Shown: positions 51,114-59,701 of the stretch, piece by piece
Layout of the letters: every line of letters begins with the position of its first letter
How positions within the stretch are numbered: the stretch's first letter is position 1
The notes under the pieces: model-generated
The model's database searches: none
The model's input: the letters and a program-made list of their open reading frames with translations, nothing else
Told to the model about the DNA's origin: nothing
Program-made: the position numbers and the translations under genes
Assembly: GCA_017557435.1 (NCBI GenBank)
Contig: JAFYYR010000026.1
Span: 62,001-126,000 of the forward strand
Length of the DNA: 64,000 nucleotides
From: Pseudobutyrivibrio sp.
GTDB lineage: Bacteria; Bacillota; Clostridia; Lachnospirales; Lachnospiraceae
Direction of reading: 5' to 3'

Positions 51114-51980
51114 ATGGATTTTAAAAAAGCAGCAGAAATGCTAGCGCTCTGCGATAGCAACAACTTAAAAATATCTCAGGTAATGAAGCAGCGTGAGTGT
51201 CATGTATTTGAGACTGGTGAGGATGAGATAGTAGCTAGGATGGAGCACGCCTGGCACATTATGAAGGACTCCGCCAAGGAGCCTACTACAAAAGCTATGA
51301 AATCTATGGGCGGATTGATTGGTGGAGAAGCCAAAAAGCTTACAGATTTTAGGATGGCAGGCAAGAGCCTGATTGGAGATGTGGTTAACAAGGCAATTGC
51401 ATATTCAATGGCTGTTTTAGAAGTTAATACATCTATGGGACTTATTGTAGCTTCTCCTACTGCCGGTTCTGCTGGTGTACTTCCAGGAGTCATGCTGGCT
51501 CTTCAGGAGGAGTATGATATCCCAGATGACAGGATTATAGACGGACTATTTAACGCCAGCGCCATAGGCTATTTAGCCATGCAAAATGCCACCATAGCCG
51601 GTGCTGTAGGTGGATGTCAGGCAGAGATTGGTGTAGCTGCAGCAATGGCTGCCAGCGCCGCCACAGAGCTTATGGGCGGTACACCACTTCAGTGTACTTT
51701 TGCAGCGTCAACCGTCATTATGAATATGCTTGGTCTTATATGTGATCCGGTGCTTGGACTTGTGGAATATCCATGTCAGAATAGAAATGCATCTGGTGCA
51801 GCCAATGCTCTCATTGCTGCTGAGATGTCCCTTGCAGGCATTACCCAGATGATTCCACTTGATGAGATGCTAGATTGTATGTATAACGTGGGCAAGCGTC
51901 TTCCAGTTGAATTTAGGGAGACAGCAAAAGGTGGATGTGCTACAACACCTACTGCTTGCGCCCTTTGCAAATCGAAATAA
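51114..51980 (+). CDS. sdaAA: L-serine dehydratase, Fe-S type, alpha subunit
   Basis: A 288-residue catalytic subunit that holds the Fe-S cluster. Motifs include EPTTKAMKSMGGLIGGEAKK, SPTAGSAGVLPGVMLALQEE and GAVGGCQAEIGVAAAMAASA. Cys residues at the cluster site appear in GGCQAE, EYPCQNRNASGA and GGCATTPTACALC at the C-terminus. AAGAGG precedes ATG 51114; the frame upstream overlaps sdaAB. Its last 32 nt overlap the 3' end of the converging PAP2 gene. Confidence 0.95.
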   Translation: MDFKKAAEMLALCDSNNLKISQVMKQRECHVFETGEDEIVARMEHAWHIMKDSAKEPTTKAMKSMGGLIGGEAKKLTDFRMAGKSLIGDVVNKAIAYSMAVLEVNTSMGLIVASPTAGSAGVLPGVMLALQEEYDIPDDRIIDGLFNASAIGYLAMQNATIAGAVGGCQAEIGVAAAMAASAATELMGGTPLQCTFAASTVIMNMLGLICDPVLGLVEYPCQNRNASGAANALIAAEMSLAGITQMIPLDEMLDCMYNVGKRLPVEFRETAKGGCATTPTACALCKSK

Positions 51981-52641
51981 TAAATGATTCTATAGCGGAT
52001 ACTAGCTTTTTATAAGGGCCTAGTATACCGCTTTTTTTAACGAATAAATAAGCAAGCTCTGCAAGAGCTATACCAGCAAAAGTATCTACTACCACGTGCT
52101 GTTTGGTTGTTAAAGTAGAAACGCAAATAGCAAGTGCGATAATAACAGAAAGCACCTTGTACCAGTCAGGTATAGTCTTTTGCTTTCTTACGGCAATGAC
52201 ACAAAACCAGCTTGTAAGACAATGTATTGATGGAAATAGATTGTCAGGTGTATCTATTGAATAAAGAAAAAGCATTGCTTTATTCATGATATCGGTGTCA
52301 GGGATTTCTGGTCTGACAATGGTGGTTGGAACAGTGATAAAAAGTATGAAACATACAATTTTGGCGCATAAGTCTGCACACAAAAAAGCGGCTGTTTCAT
52401 CTTCATCTTGAATTGAGCCCATCCAGTAATTGGCAATCCAAAATAAATAGCAGCCCAGATATATGATAATTGTCCAAGGAACAAGTGGAATTATTAAATC
52501 CAATTTTGTGGACATATTATGGTGATAAAATCCGCCGGTAATGAGGCGAGTGCCGTAATAAGTAATACAATTAAAGCCCAGCGCCAAGAGAACCATTATG
52601 ATAGTTTTTAGTGTAATAGATTTATTGTTACATGATTTCAT
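51949..52641 (-). CDS. PAP2 family phosphatase-like membrane protein
   Basis: A 230-residue membrane protein with about six helices and PAP2 motifs: FPSIHCLTSWFCVI (motif II His) and TTKQHVVVDTFAGIALAEL (motif III His). Members dephosphorylate lipid or isoprenoid phosphates, or transfer inositol. GGAG lies nine bases before ATG 52641; the two upstream ATGs lie on or before it. The gene converges on sdaAA and the two stop regions overlap by 32 nt, an unusual lack of spacing. Confidence 0.85.
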   Translation of the reverse strand: MKSCNNKSITLKTIIMVLLALGFNCITYYGTRLITGGFYHHNMSTKLDLIIPLVPWTIIIYLGCYLFWIANYWMGSIQDEDETAAFLCADLCAKIVCFILFITVPTTIVRPEIPDTDIMNKAMLFLYSIDTPDNLFPSIHCLTSWFCVIAVRKQKTIPDWYKVLSVIIALAICVSTLTTKQHVVVDTFAGIALAELAYLFVKKSGILGPYKKLVSAIESFIISICKGRKQ

Positions 52642-52794
52642 ATACTCATTCTCCATAAAAAAATACATGTACCATGATATTGAATTGTGTGGAGAATATC
52701 AATCCAATCACAGAAATTTAAGAAAAAGTTTATTGTATTTAATAATTAATATAGTTACTATTTTCTTATACAGAATTTAAAAGAAGGGAAAAAT

Positions 52795-54420
52795 ATGGAC
52801 AGTTTATATGATTATATAAAGTGGTATGGGGAATTTTCATTTGAAGAAAAAGCTCTTACTGCAGTAGACAATTTTATTCTTTCTAGAATTTCATATTTGA
52901 TTATAGAGGGGATTACATTTGAAAAGCCCCATAGATTTAAGGATATAGTAAAAAAGCTGGAGGCCACTTGCGGTATTAAGGGGTGCTTCTACGGCAATGA
53001 GCAGATAGTTATTGATGCTGCAAATACCAAAAGATTTGGGGATGTCTATGTCAGCAATTACCAAGATATATTCGATGAGAGTATTTCTGCCCAGTTTGCT
53101 GCTATGACCTTTGATTTGACCGATGATGTGAGGTTTGTAGCATTTCGTGGCACAGATGAGACATTGCTGGGATGGAAAGAGGATTTCATGATTAGCTTTA
53201 TGGAAACAGAAGCTCAAAAGAGGTCCTTAGAATATTTGAAAGGTAGCTTTGATGGAGTCCACAAGGTATATGTAGGTGGCCATAGCAAGGGCGGAAATAT
53301 GTCTCTTTATGCCGCAGCACATCTAGAAGATGAGGAGCTTCAAAAGCAGCTTAAGTTCATATATATTAATGACGGTCCTGGACTTTGTCCGGAAGTCTGC
53401 GACAAAACCTGTGTAGCTCGTATCAAAGATAAGGCTATGCGATATATGCCGGAGTATTCTGTCTTTGGCAAGCTTTTTGAGGAGACCCAGATTCCTGGCA
53501 GGATTGTAAAAAGTTCATTCGAGGGTGTGGCTCAGCATGACTGTATCAGCTGGGGAGTTGACCACGGTGAGCCAGATTATAGTGACAGCCATTCACCGGG
53601 AAGCATTTTTATAAATCAGGCTTTGGATCAATGGATTGAAAGTGTTAACAACGAAAGCCGCTTGAGCTTTGTTAACAATCTATTTAATTCCATTGAGAAT
53701 AGTGGATACACCACAACTACCGAGATTATGGAAAAGGGGCCATTTGCTATTGAGAAAATCCTTATTGAGCTTTTGGCTTTAGATAAAAAGACGGTAAAGA
53801 CTCTTATGAAGTTGCCTGTTACAGCAGCACTTGATAGAGCTCCAGACTCGGAGAAGGTAAATATAATCCGTAAAAAAGTAAAGAAAAAAGAGTGGATTTC
53901 TTCTATTGCAATGATTCTCATGAGTGTGATTCTTTTTTTGGTGCCTGAGTATACCCTTCAGGTGGGAATCAGCCTTGTGCTCCTTGCGGTGATACTTTTT
54001 GAGGTTTTTGTTACAATTAGGCACTTACACAAGGCAGGCTGGAACCTGCAGGAGGAATCCGGGAGAGTCTACGTCTGCATTGTAATGATTGGCATTTACG
54101 CCATGTTACTTGTTAAGGAGGATGCACTTTTCTTCATAGGAAGTGTGTCTATCGGCACGGCATTTTTGTTCTGGGCATATCGAAATGCCATTTCCTACAA
54201 GAATCTGTGCGCTAATACAGAGAAAAAGGACCAGCGACTTGAGAAGATAAAACTTATAGTAGAAATAGTTATTTTAATTATCCTAAGTGCCTTTATTTTT
54301 GTGGCGCCAAAGGATACACTTACTTGGTATATGACTTTCCTTGCAGTAGTTTTTCTGGTTGATGGAATTGTAAACCTAATAATAGTTTTGCGAAATTTAA
54401 TTTTACAAAATCGAAAATAG
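52795..54420 (+). CDS. DUF2974 (Mbeg1-like) hydrolase fused to DUF308 membrane domain
   Basis: A 541-residue protein. The N-terminal 350 residues form an alpha/beta-hydrolase of the DUF2974/Mbeg1 type: FVAFRGTDETLLGWKEDFMI, nucleophile elbow GGHSKGGNMSLYAAAH and YINDGPGLCPEV. A His in AQHDCISWGVDH is a candidate catalytic base. The C-terminus (about 360-541) carries six hydrophobic helices in two groups resembling DUF308/HdeD, such as WISSIAMILMSVILFLVPEY. The hydrolase domain is presumably cytoplasmic and membrane-tethered. Substrate unknown. AGAAGGG precedes the start. Confidence 0.8.
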   Translation: MDSLYDYIKWYGEFSFEEKALTAVDNFILSRISYLIIEGITFEKPHRFKDIVKKLEATCGIKGCFYGNEQIVIDAANTKRFGDVYVSNYQDIFDESISAQFAAMTFDLTDDVRFVAFRGTDETLLGWKEDFMISFMETEAQKRSLEYLKGSFDGVHKVYVGGHSKGGNMSLYAAAHLEDEELQKQLKFIYINDGPGLCPEVCDKTCVARIKDKAMRYMPEYSVFGKLFEETQIPGRIVKSSFEGVAQHDCISWGVDHGEPDYSDSHSPGSIFINQALDQWIESVNNESRLSFVNNLFNSIENSGYTTTTEIMEKGPFAIEKILIELLALDKKTVKTLMKLPVTAALDRAPDSEKVNIIRKKVKKKEWISSIAMILMSVILFLVPEYTLQVGISLVLLAVILFEVFVTIRHLHKAGWNLQEESGRVYVCIVMIGIYAMLLVKEDALFFIGSVSIGTAFLFWAYRNAISYKNLCANTEKKDQRLEKIKLIVEIVILIILSAFIFVAPKDTLTWYMTFLAVVFLVDGIVNLIIVLRNLILQNRK

Positions 54421-54505
54421 GTGCTACAATATCTCTGACTTCATGTGGAATTATTTAGGGAACAGTCCACAGGAATCTGGCGAGGCCAGATAGCTTTTTT
54501 GGAGG
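54402..54505 (+). promoter_or_regulatory. Promoter and terminator-like leader of the DUF3737-patB pair
   Basis: -35 TTTACA (54402-54407), 17-nt gap, -10 TACAAT (54425-54430), inside the 3' end of the previous gene. The leader forms TGTGGA/TCCACA (54444-54449 with 54466-54471), then ATCTGGC-GAG-GCCAGAT (54475-54491) followed by TTTTTT (54495-54500), directly ahead of GGAGG. This is the look of an attenuator. No known riboswitch consensus was recognised. Confidence 0.55.
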
Positions 54506-54517
54506 TTATATTAGGAA

Positions 54518-55402
54518 ATGAAAGAGTATAGAGAAGAGTTTTTTAAGGGTGAAAGAGCGCTTTTTGCAGTTGATGGCGCTAAGATATATGACTGCATTTT
54601 TGACGATGGTGAATCTCCACTTAAGGAGAGCAAAAATATAGAGGTTTACAATTCTCAGTTCAAATACAAGTATCCAGTATGGTATTCAAACAATGTGTTG
54701 ATTCAGAATTGTAACTGGCTTGAGATGGGCCGTTCTGGTGTATGGTACACCAACAACATCACTGTTAAGGATTCGCTTATTACAGCACCAAAGAATTTCC
54801 GTAGATGTGACGGGGTAACACTTGATAATGTTTCCCTTACAAATGCAGAGGAGACATTCTGGAATTGCAAAAATATTACTCTTAAGAATGTAAATGCTAA
54901 GGGTCATTATTTTGCAATGAACTCTGAGAATATTGAGGTTGATGGCCTCAGACTTGATGGCAATTATTCTTTTGATGGTGCTAAAAATATCACTATTAGA
55001 AATTCAGTTTTACTTTCTAAGGATTCTTTCTGGAATGCTGAGAATGTTACTGTTTACGATTCATACATTTGCGGTGAGTATTTAGGATGGAATTCTAAGA
55101 ATCTCACATTTGTAAACTGTACAATCGAAAGTCTTCAGGGACTTTGCTACATTGACACAGTTACAATGAAAAATTGCAAATTAATCAATACAAGCTTAGC
55201 ATTTGAGTATGCTAAGAATATCGACGCTGAGATAACAAACAAAATCGACAGTGTATTTAATCCAGAGAGCGGTGAGATTAAGGCTGCAGAGATTAGGACA
55301 CTTATTGTTGAAAAGGATCAGGTAGACCCATCTAAGACTAAAATCACTTGCGATGCAATTGGTGAGAAGCAGGATGTGGTTGAATGGAGAAGAACTAACT
55401 AG
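54518..55402 (+). CDS. DUF3737 family beta-helix protein
   Basis: A 294-residue protein made almost wholly of short repeats with Asn/Asp at regular spacing (SKNIEVYNSQFKYKYPVWYS, CKNITLKNVNAKGHYFAMNS, AKNITIRNSVLLSKDSFWNA). This pattern gives a right-handed parallel beta-helix and matches DUF3737, a family frequently adjacent to PatB/MalY C-S lyases in Firmicutes. Function is not known. No signal peptide, so it is cytoplasmic. The start is 12 nt after GGAGG, a long gap; AGGAA is closer. The lyase gene starts 14 nt after its stop. Confidence 0.85.
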   Translation: MKEYREEFFKGERALFAVDGAKIYDCIFDDGESPLKESKNIEVYNSQFKYKYPVWYSNNVLIQNCNWLEMGRSGVWYTNNITVKDSLITAPKNFRRCDGVTLDNVSLTNAEETFWNCKNITLKNVNAKGHYFAMNSENIEVDGLRLDGNYSFDGAKNITIRNSVLLSKDSFWNAENVTVYDSYICGEYLGWNSKNLTFVNCTIESLQGLCYIDTVTMKNCKLINTSLAFEYAKNIDAEITNKIDSVFNPESGEIKAAEIRTLIVEKDQVDPSKTKITCDAIGEKQDVVEWRRTN

Positions 55403-55416
55403 AACTGGAGGCATAT

Positions 55417-56586
55417 ATGGGAAAATACGATTTTGATAAGCAAATAGATAGACGAGGCACTGGCTCTCTCAAGTGGGATGTGGCTGAAAATGAGCTGCCT
55501 ATGTGGGTGGCTGACATGGATTTTCAGGCAGCGCCAGAGATTAGAGAAACCCTTAGTGACAAAATTGCTCACGGTGTCTTTGGATACTCTGACCTAGTTC
55601 CAGAGTGGTACAGCGCTTATCAGAATTGGTGGAAGAAGCGCCATAATCTTGAAATCAAAAAGCAATGGCTGATTTTTTCTACAGGTGTAATCCCATCACT
55701 TTCTTCCATAGTTAGAAAACTTACCACACCAAATGAAAAGGTTATAATCCAGACTCCTGTTTACAATATTTTCTTTAACTGCATTGTTAATAATGGTTGT
55801 AAGCCCCTGGAGAATCCTTTGAAATACGAGAATGGTGAGTACTCAATGGATTTTGAGGACTTAGAGGAGAAGATGGCTAATCCTCAGGCTACGCTTATGT
55901 TTTTGTGTAATCCGCAGAATCCTGCATCTAAAATCTGGGATAGAGATACCCTTGCTAGAGTGGGTGAGCTTGCTAAAAAATATGGCGTAGTAGTGGTTTC
56001 AGATGAAATCCACTGCGATATTACAGCACCTGGTACAGAGTACATTCCTTTTGCATCTGTATCTGAGGACTGTGCTATGAACAGCATCACTTGCATCGCG
56101 CCTACTAAGGCATTTAATATAGCAGGCCTTCAGACATCAGCTGTATTTTCTGCCAATCCATTCCTTAGACACAAGGTATGGAGAGCTCTCAATACAGACG
56201 AGGTTGCAGAGCCAAATGTATTTGCTCAGGCTGCTACAATTGCCGCCTTTACTAAGGGTGCAGATTGGCTTGATGAGATGCGCCAGTATGTATTTGATAA
56301 TAGAAAGATAGTAGAGGATTATGTGGCTCGTGAAATCCCTGGTATTTCAGTTGTTAAGGGTGATGCCACATATCTTGTTTGGATAGATATTAAGTCTCTT
56401 GGTAAGTCCAGCGATGAGGTGGCTCATTTCATCAGAAAGGAAACAGGTCTATATATCACTGAGGGTATTGAATACGGAGAGGCTGGCAGATACTTCCTTA
56501 GAATGAATGTTGCCTGTCCAAAGGCCACTTTGATGGACGGATTAGAGAGATTCAAAAAAGGTATTAATTTACTTAGTGCCAAATAG
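55417..56586 (+). CDS. PatB/MalY-type PLP-dependent C-S lyase
   Basis: A 389-residue fold-type I PLP enzyme. It begins FDKQIDRRGTGSLKWDVAEN, then LPMWVADMDFQAAPEI, the family signature of MalY/PatB. FLCNPQNPASKIW, VVVSDEIHCDI and the PLP Lys231 in CIAPTKAFNIAGLQ follow. These enzymes split cystathionine or other cysteine S-conjugates to pyruvate, ammonia and a thiol. It is likely co-transcribed with DUF3737. A convergent terminator follows. Confidence 0.93.
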   Translation: MGKYDFDKQIDRRGTGSLKWDVAENELPMWVADMDFQAAPEIRETLSDKIAHGVFGYSDLVPEWYSAYQNWWKKRHNLEIKKQWLIFSTGVIPSLSSIVRKLTTPNEKVIIQTPVYNIFFNCIVNNGCKPLENPLKYENGEYSMDFEDLEEKMANPQATLMFLCNPQNPASKIWDRDTLARVGELAKKYGVVVVSDEIHCDITAPGTEYIPFASVSEDCAMNSITCIAPTKAFNIAGLQTSAVFSANPFLRHKVWRALNTDEVAEPNVFAQAATIAAFTKGADWLDEMRQYVFDNRKIVEDYVAREIPGISVVKGDATYLVWIDIKSLGKSSDEVAHFIRKETGLYITEGIEYGEAGRYFLRMNVACPKATLMDGLERFKKGINLLSAK

Positions 56587-56603
56587 AATACATGATAACA
56601 ACA

Positions 56604-56628
56604 AAGCCCTAGGCAATGCCTAGGGCTT
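56604..56628. terminator. Terminator after patB-like gene
   Basis: AAGCCCTAGGC (56604-56614), AAT, GCCTAGGGCTT (56618-56628), then ATTTAAT. Symmetric, so it may also stop transcription of the convergent PqqD gene. Confidence 0.85.
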
Positions 56629-56640
56629 ATTTAATGTTAA

Positions 56641-56979
56641 CTATTCAACTTTGTGTATGAAATTAAGCTGATCTAGTCGCTTCATGTAGGTGCTGAGGCG
56701 CTCATAAAGTGGCTCAGCTTCATCACCAAATTTATCGTGGACTAGAAGGCCTATGTCGTAGATGCTGCGCTTGCCATCGATAGAGGAGAAGATGAAACTT
56801 CCAAGTCCTTCTAATGTGATGTGGCTTACAGCAGGTCTTTTGAAAAACTTCTGGGCAACCCTATTGGCAAATCCCTTATTTTCCATTTCTACAACAACTT
56901 GTCCCGCCTCATTTAAAGACCAGGACAAGTCTTCATTTATGGCATAAACAAAATCTAAATAATTGTTATTATTTTTCAT
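56641..56979 (-). CDS. PqqD-family peptide-chaperone-like protein
   Basis: A 112-residue PqqD family protein: WSLNEAGQVVVEMENKGFAN, then the winged-helix part LEGLGSFIFSSIDGKRSIYD and IGLLVHDKFGDEAEPLYERL. PqqD proteins bind RiPP precursor peptides and deliver them to radical-SAM enzymes. None is nearby; instead it overlaps the 3' end of an OPT peptide transporter gene by 11 nt and is clearly co-expressed. AAAGAAG precedes the start. What peptide it binds, if any, is unknown. Confidence 0.88.
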   Translation of the reverse strand: MKNNNNYLDFVYAINEDLSWSLNEAGQVVVEMENKGFANRVAQKFFKRPAVSHITLEGLGSFIFSSIDGKRSIYDIGLLVHDKFGDEAEPLYERLSTYMKRLDQLNFIHKVE

Positions 56980-58849
56980 TCTTCTTTCCCATTGCTGACT
57001 TTAAAACAGCTACTGATACAAGGATGATAAGGATAAGTGCTGGGATATTTCCTGTAGGAATTACCTCACTTAAGTTCATAGCATCTGTAAGACCAGCTAC
57101 TGTAAGGATAGCAAGTAATACACCTACGATACCCTCACCAGCAATAAGACCAGAGCAGAAGAGGATACCCTTTCCTGACTCGTCATTCTGTGCACCGAAC
57201 TTCTTGTCAGCAAACTTTCTGATGAGACCACCAATCATGATTGTTGCAGAAAGCTCAAGTGGAAGGTAAAGACCGATTGAAACAGGAAGAGCTGCAATAC
57301 CAAGGATTTCAACAACGATTGAAATAAATGCACCGATGAAAATAAGTGCCCATGGAAGCTTGCCGTTCATAACACCTTCGATAATCATCTTCATCATTGT
57401 AGCCTGTGGAGCTGCAAGAGCATCAGAACCAAATCCGTATGCTGAATCAAGAAGAATCATAACACCACCGATAGCAAGTGCTGCTGCGATAGTACCTAAG
57501 ATTTCACCAATCTGCTGCTTCTTTGGTGTAGCACCGAGGATGTAACCTGTCTTTAAATCCTGTGATGTATCACCAGCCATACATGCTGCAATACAGATAA
57601 CAGAACCGATTGCGATAGCACCCTGCATACCGTGTACGCCTGTGTCACCAAGAACCTTAAGGATGATTGTTGCAATAAGGATAGTAGCGATTGTCATACC
57701 TGAAACTGGGTTGTTTGAGCTACCTACAAGACCAACCATACGTGAACTTACGGCACTGAAGAAGAAACCGAAAATTACGATGATGATTGCACCGATTAAT
57801 GTAACAGGTACTGCAGGTACAAGCCAGATTGCAAGGATAAGTAAAAGGATTCCGCCAAGTACAAGACGGATATCTAAGTCAAGAGCTGTACGCTCGCTAG
57901 AAGTCTGACCAGCTGTCTTAATGCTCTTGATAGAAGCTACGAAAGTTCTAACAATAAGTGGAAGTGTCTTAATCAAGCTGATGATACCAGCTGAAGCAAC
58001 GGCACCAGCACCGATGTACTTGATATAGTTAGACCAGATTGCTGCAGCACCGCTTGTAGCATAAAGCTCAGCTACTGAAACGCTTGCAGGATACATAACG
58101 ATGTCACCACCGAATGTAACGATTGCTGGGATAAGTACGAACCAACCAAGAACACCACCAGCAAACATGTAAGCAGAAATCTTTGGTCCGCAGATATAAC
58201 CTACAGAAACAAGAGCAGGATAAACCTCTGCTGAGAACTCTGTCTTAAGTGCTTCGAGTTTAACTGTAAATACGCTCTGGATAGCCATAAGACCATCAAC
58301 TACGAACTTAACAACAGCACCGATTCCCATACCAAGGAATACTGCCTTAGCAGATGAACCACCTTCCTCACCGGCAAGAAGAACCTCTGCACAAGCTGTT
58401 CCCTCTGGATAAGGAAGAACACCGTGCTCCTGTACAATAAGTGCGCTACGAAGTGGTACCATGAAGAATACTCCAAGTAAACCACCGAAGAGGGCGATTA
58501 CTGTGATAGTAACAAGAGAAGGAGTGTCCATAACACCTTCCTTTGCCCAAATGAAAAGTGCTGGCATTGTGAAGATTGCACCAGCTGCAAGTGACTCGCC
58601 GGCTGAACCGACTGTCTGTACCATGTTACTCTCAAGGATTGAATCCTTTCTCATGATAACACGGATAACTGCCATTGAAATAACGGCTGCTGGGATAGAA
58701 GCAGATACTGTCATACCTACACGAAGTCCCAAATAAGCATTCGCTGCGCCGAAGATAACAGCTAAGAGGATACCCATAATAATAGATGTAGGTGTCATCT
58801 CAGGTGTATTTTCACTGGCAGGAATATAAGGTTTGAATTCCTCATTCAT
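56969..58849 (-). CDS. OPT-family oligopeptide transporter
   Basis: A 626-residue transporter with about 15 helices. It shows the OPT N-terminus FKPYIPASENTPEMTPTSII, GAANAYLGLRVGMTVSASIP, PEGTACAEVLLAGEEGG, AGDTSQDLKTGYILGATPKK and ILFCSGLIAGEGIVGVL. Bacterial OPT proteins import oligopeptides or metal chelates; substrate specificity cannot be told. GGAGAG lies nine bases before ATG 58849 and only three before ATG 58855, so 58849 is preferred. The partner PqqD gene overlaps its end. Confidence 0.93.
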   Translation of the reverse strand: MNEEFKPYIPASENTPEMTPTSIIMGILLAVIFGAANAYLGLRVGMTVSASIPAAVISMAVIRVIMRKDSILESNMVQTVGSAGESLAAGAIFTMPALFIWAKEGVMDTPSLVTITVIALFGGLLGVFFMVPLRSALIVQEHGVLPYPEGTACAEVLLAGEEGGSSAKAVFLGMGIGAVVKFVVDGLMAIQSVFTVKLEALKTEFSAEVYPALVSVGYICGPKISAYMFAGGVLGWFVLIPAIVTFGGDIVMYPASVSVAELYATSGAAAIWSNYIKYIGAGAVASAGIISLIKTLPLIVRTFVASIKSIKTAGQTSSERTALDLDIRLVLGGILLLILAIWLVPAVPVTLIGAIIIVIFGFFFSAVSSRMVGLVGSSNNPVSGMTIATILIATIILKVLGDTGVHGMQGAIAIGSVICIAACMAGDTSQDLKTGYILGATPKKQQIGEILGTIAAALAIGGVMILLDSAYGFGSDALAAPQATMMKMIIEGVMNGKLPWALIFIGAFISIVVEILGIAALPVSIGLYLPLELSATIMIGGLIRKFADKKFGAQNDESGKGILFCSGLIAGEGIVGVLLAILTVAGLTDAMNLSEVIPTGNIPALILIILVSVAVLKSAMGKKNEK

Positions 58850-59143
58850 TGTCATATACTCTCCTTTTTTTAAATATCGTTTTAAATTATACCGACACTT
58901 TAAAGTGTTTGCAATTTGCTGTATTAAAGCGATAAAGTAAATACTTAAATTCTCATTTGAGAAATATGACTCAAACCCGCGAAAAAATCACGAAAAGTTC
59001 ACAATTAAAAAGTGGACTTTTGGGGGTCTAGAGGGTAATATAAAACATGTTCGTGACGACATAATAAATGTAGGGTAAAAAGTCGTCGTAGACGAATAGG
59101 TAACAAAAGTAGGGCTTTATTAATTGAATAGGGGAGGCACGAG
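58850..59143. other. Gene-free region upstream of OPT and the 66-aa gene
   Basis: About 290 bases without a credible gene, divergent between OPT (minus) and the 66-aa gene (plus). It contains dyads TTCTC-ATTT-GAGAA (58950-58963) and TTTGAG/CTCAAA (58956-58961 and 58970-58975). A leader hairpin has inner arms GACGAC/GTCGTC (59055-59060 and 59082-59087) and outer arms TTCGT/ACGAA (59050-59054 and 59092-59096). No clear promoter was assigned. Confidence 0.5.
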
Positions 59144-59344
59144 ATGATAGTGACAGTAGGTGAGATCATTACTTGCACAGGACCAGAAGATTTGTACCGA
59201 AAGGCTGAGGACTTGCTTAGACATGGTATCAAGACAGTGTTTGTTGCACGAAACACTCTCAAGATTGTAAGCGTTCCAGCTACAGATAAATTGGGTTCAT
59301 CAAATATTACTGTGTTGCAGAAAAAATCATTAAGCATAGCCTAA
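59144..59344 (+). CDS. Small conserved-looking protein of unknown function (66 aa)
   Basis: A 66-residue protein with no recognised domain: IVTVGEIITCTGPEDLYRKA, then EDLLRHGIKTVFVARNTLKI. A clean GGGGAGG ribosome site lies ahead of the start and a perfect terminator lies right after the stop, so this is very likely a real monocistronic gene. It has no membrane segment and one Cys. The leader can fold into a hairpin. Confidence 0.65.
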   Translation: MIVTVGEIITCTGPEDLYRKAEDLLRHGIKTVFVARNTLKIVSVPATDKLGSSNITVLQKKSLSIA

Positions 59345-59348
59345 AGAA

Positions 59349-59376
59349 AAGAGTGATGGAAACATCACTCTTTTTT
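59349..59376 (+). terminator. Rho-independent terminator after the 66-aa gene
   Basis: AAGAGTGATG (59349-59358), GAAA loop, CATCACTC (59363-59370), TTTTTT. Confidence 0.95.
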
Positions 59377-59404
59377 GTGTCATTTATTAAGGAAGCTGAA
59401 AATG

Positions 59405-59689
59405 CTAGATAACATTAAGCTTCAGTCTGTTGTAGTCGCGCTCCTCGAGAAGGTCAAGGATGCGACGGGCTCTAGAATACTGGGTTCTATTGATGGAGAT
59501 AACGCAGACCTTGCTAGCTCCATTGTATATTCTGCGTCTGAAGAAAGGAATCCGGCGCCATGATTTAGTGAAGGCTACTGACTGCTCTAGAAGTAGATCA
59601 GAAGTCCTGTTAGATACTATTCTATTAGTGGTTTTGCAAAGGACCACATCATTTCCTATGTTCTTTGAAAGTTTAGGCTTTTTGTTCAT
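59405..59689 (-). CDS. Small basic protein paired with an XRE regulator (94 aa)
   Basis: A 94-residue strongly basic protein with no family I recognise (FTKSWRRIPFFRRRIYNGAS, SRARRILDLLEERDYNRLKL). Its ATG is eight bases after AAAGGA and 12 nt after the stop of the XRE gene, so the two are probably one operon. The arrangement of an autoregulated HTH gene with a small basic partner is reminiscent of toxin-antitoxin or phage-like control modules, but no toxin fold is recognised. Confidence 0.55.
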   Translation of the reverse strand: MNKKPKLSKNIGNDVVLCKTTNRIVSNRTSDLLLEQSVAFTKSWRRIPFFRRRIYNGASKVCVISINRTQYSRARRILDLLEERDYNRLKLNVI

Positions 59690-59701
59690 ATGTCTTGTCC
59701 T

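Noticed and set aside
57024-58736. Several open frames on the plus strand across the OPT gene
   Set aside because: They are antisense shadows of a strongly coding transporter gene, with unnatural composition and no ribosome sites.
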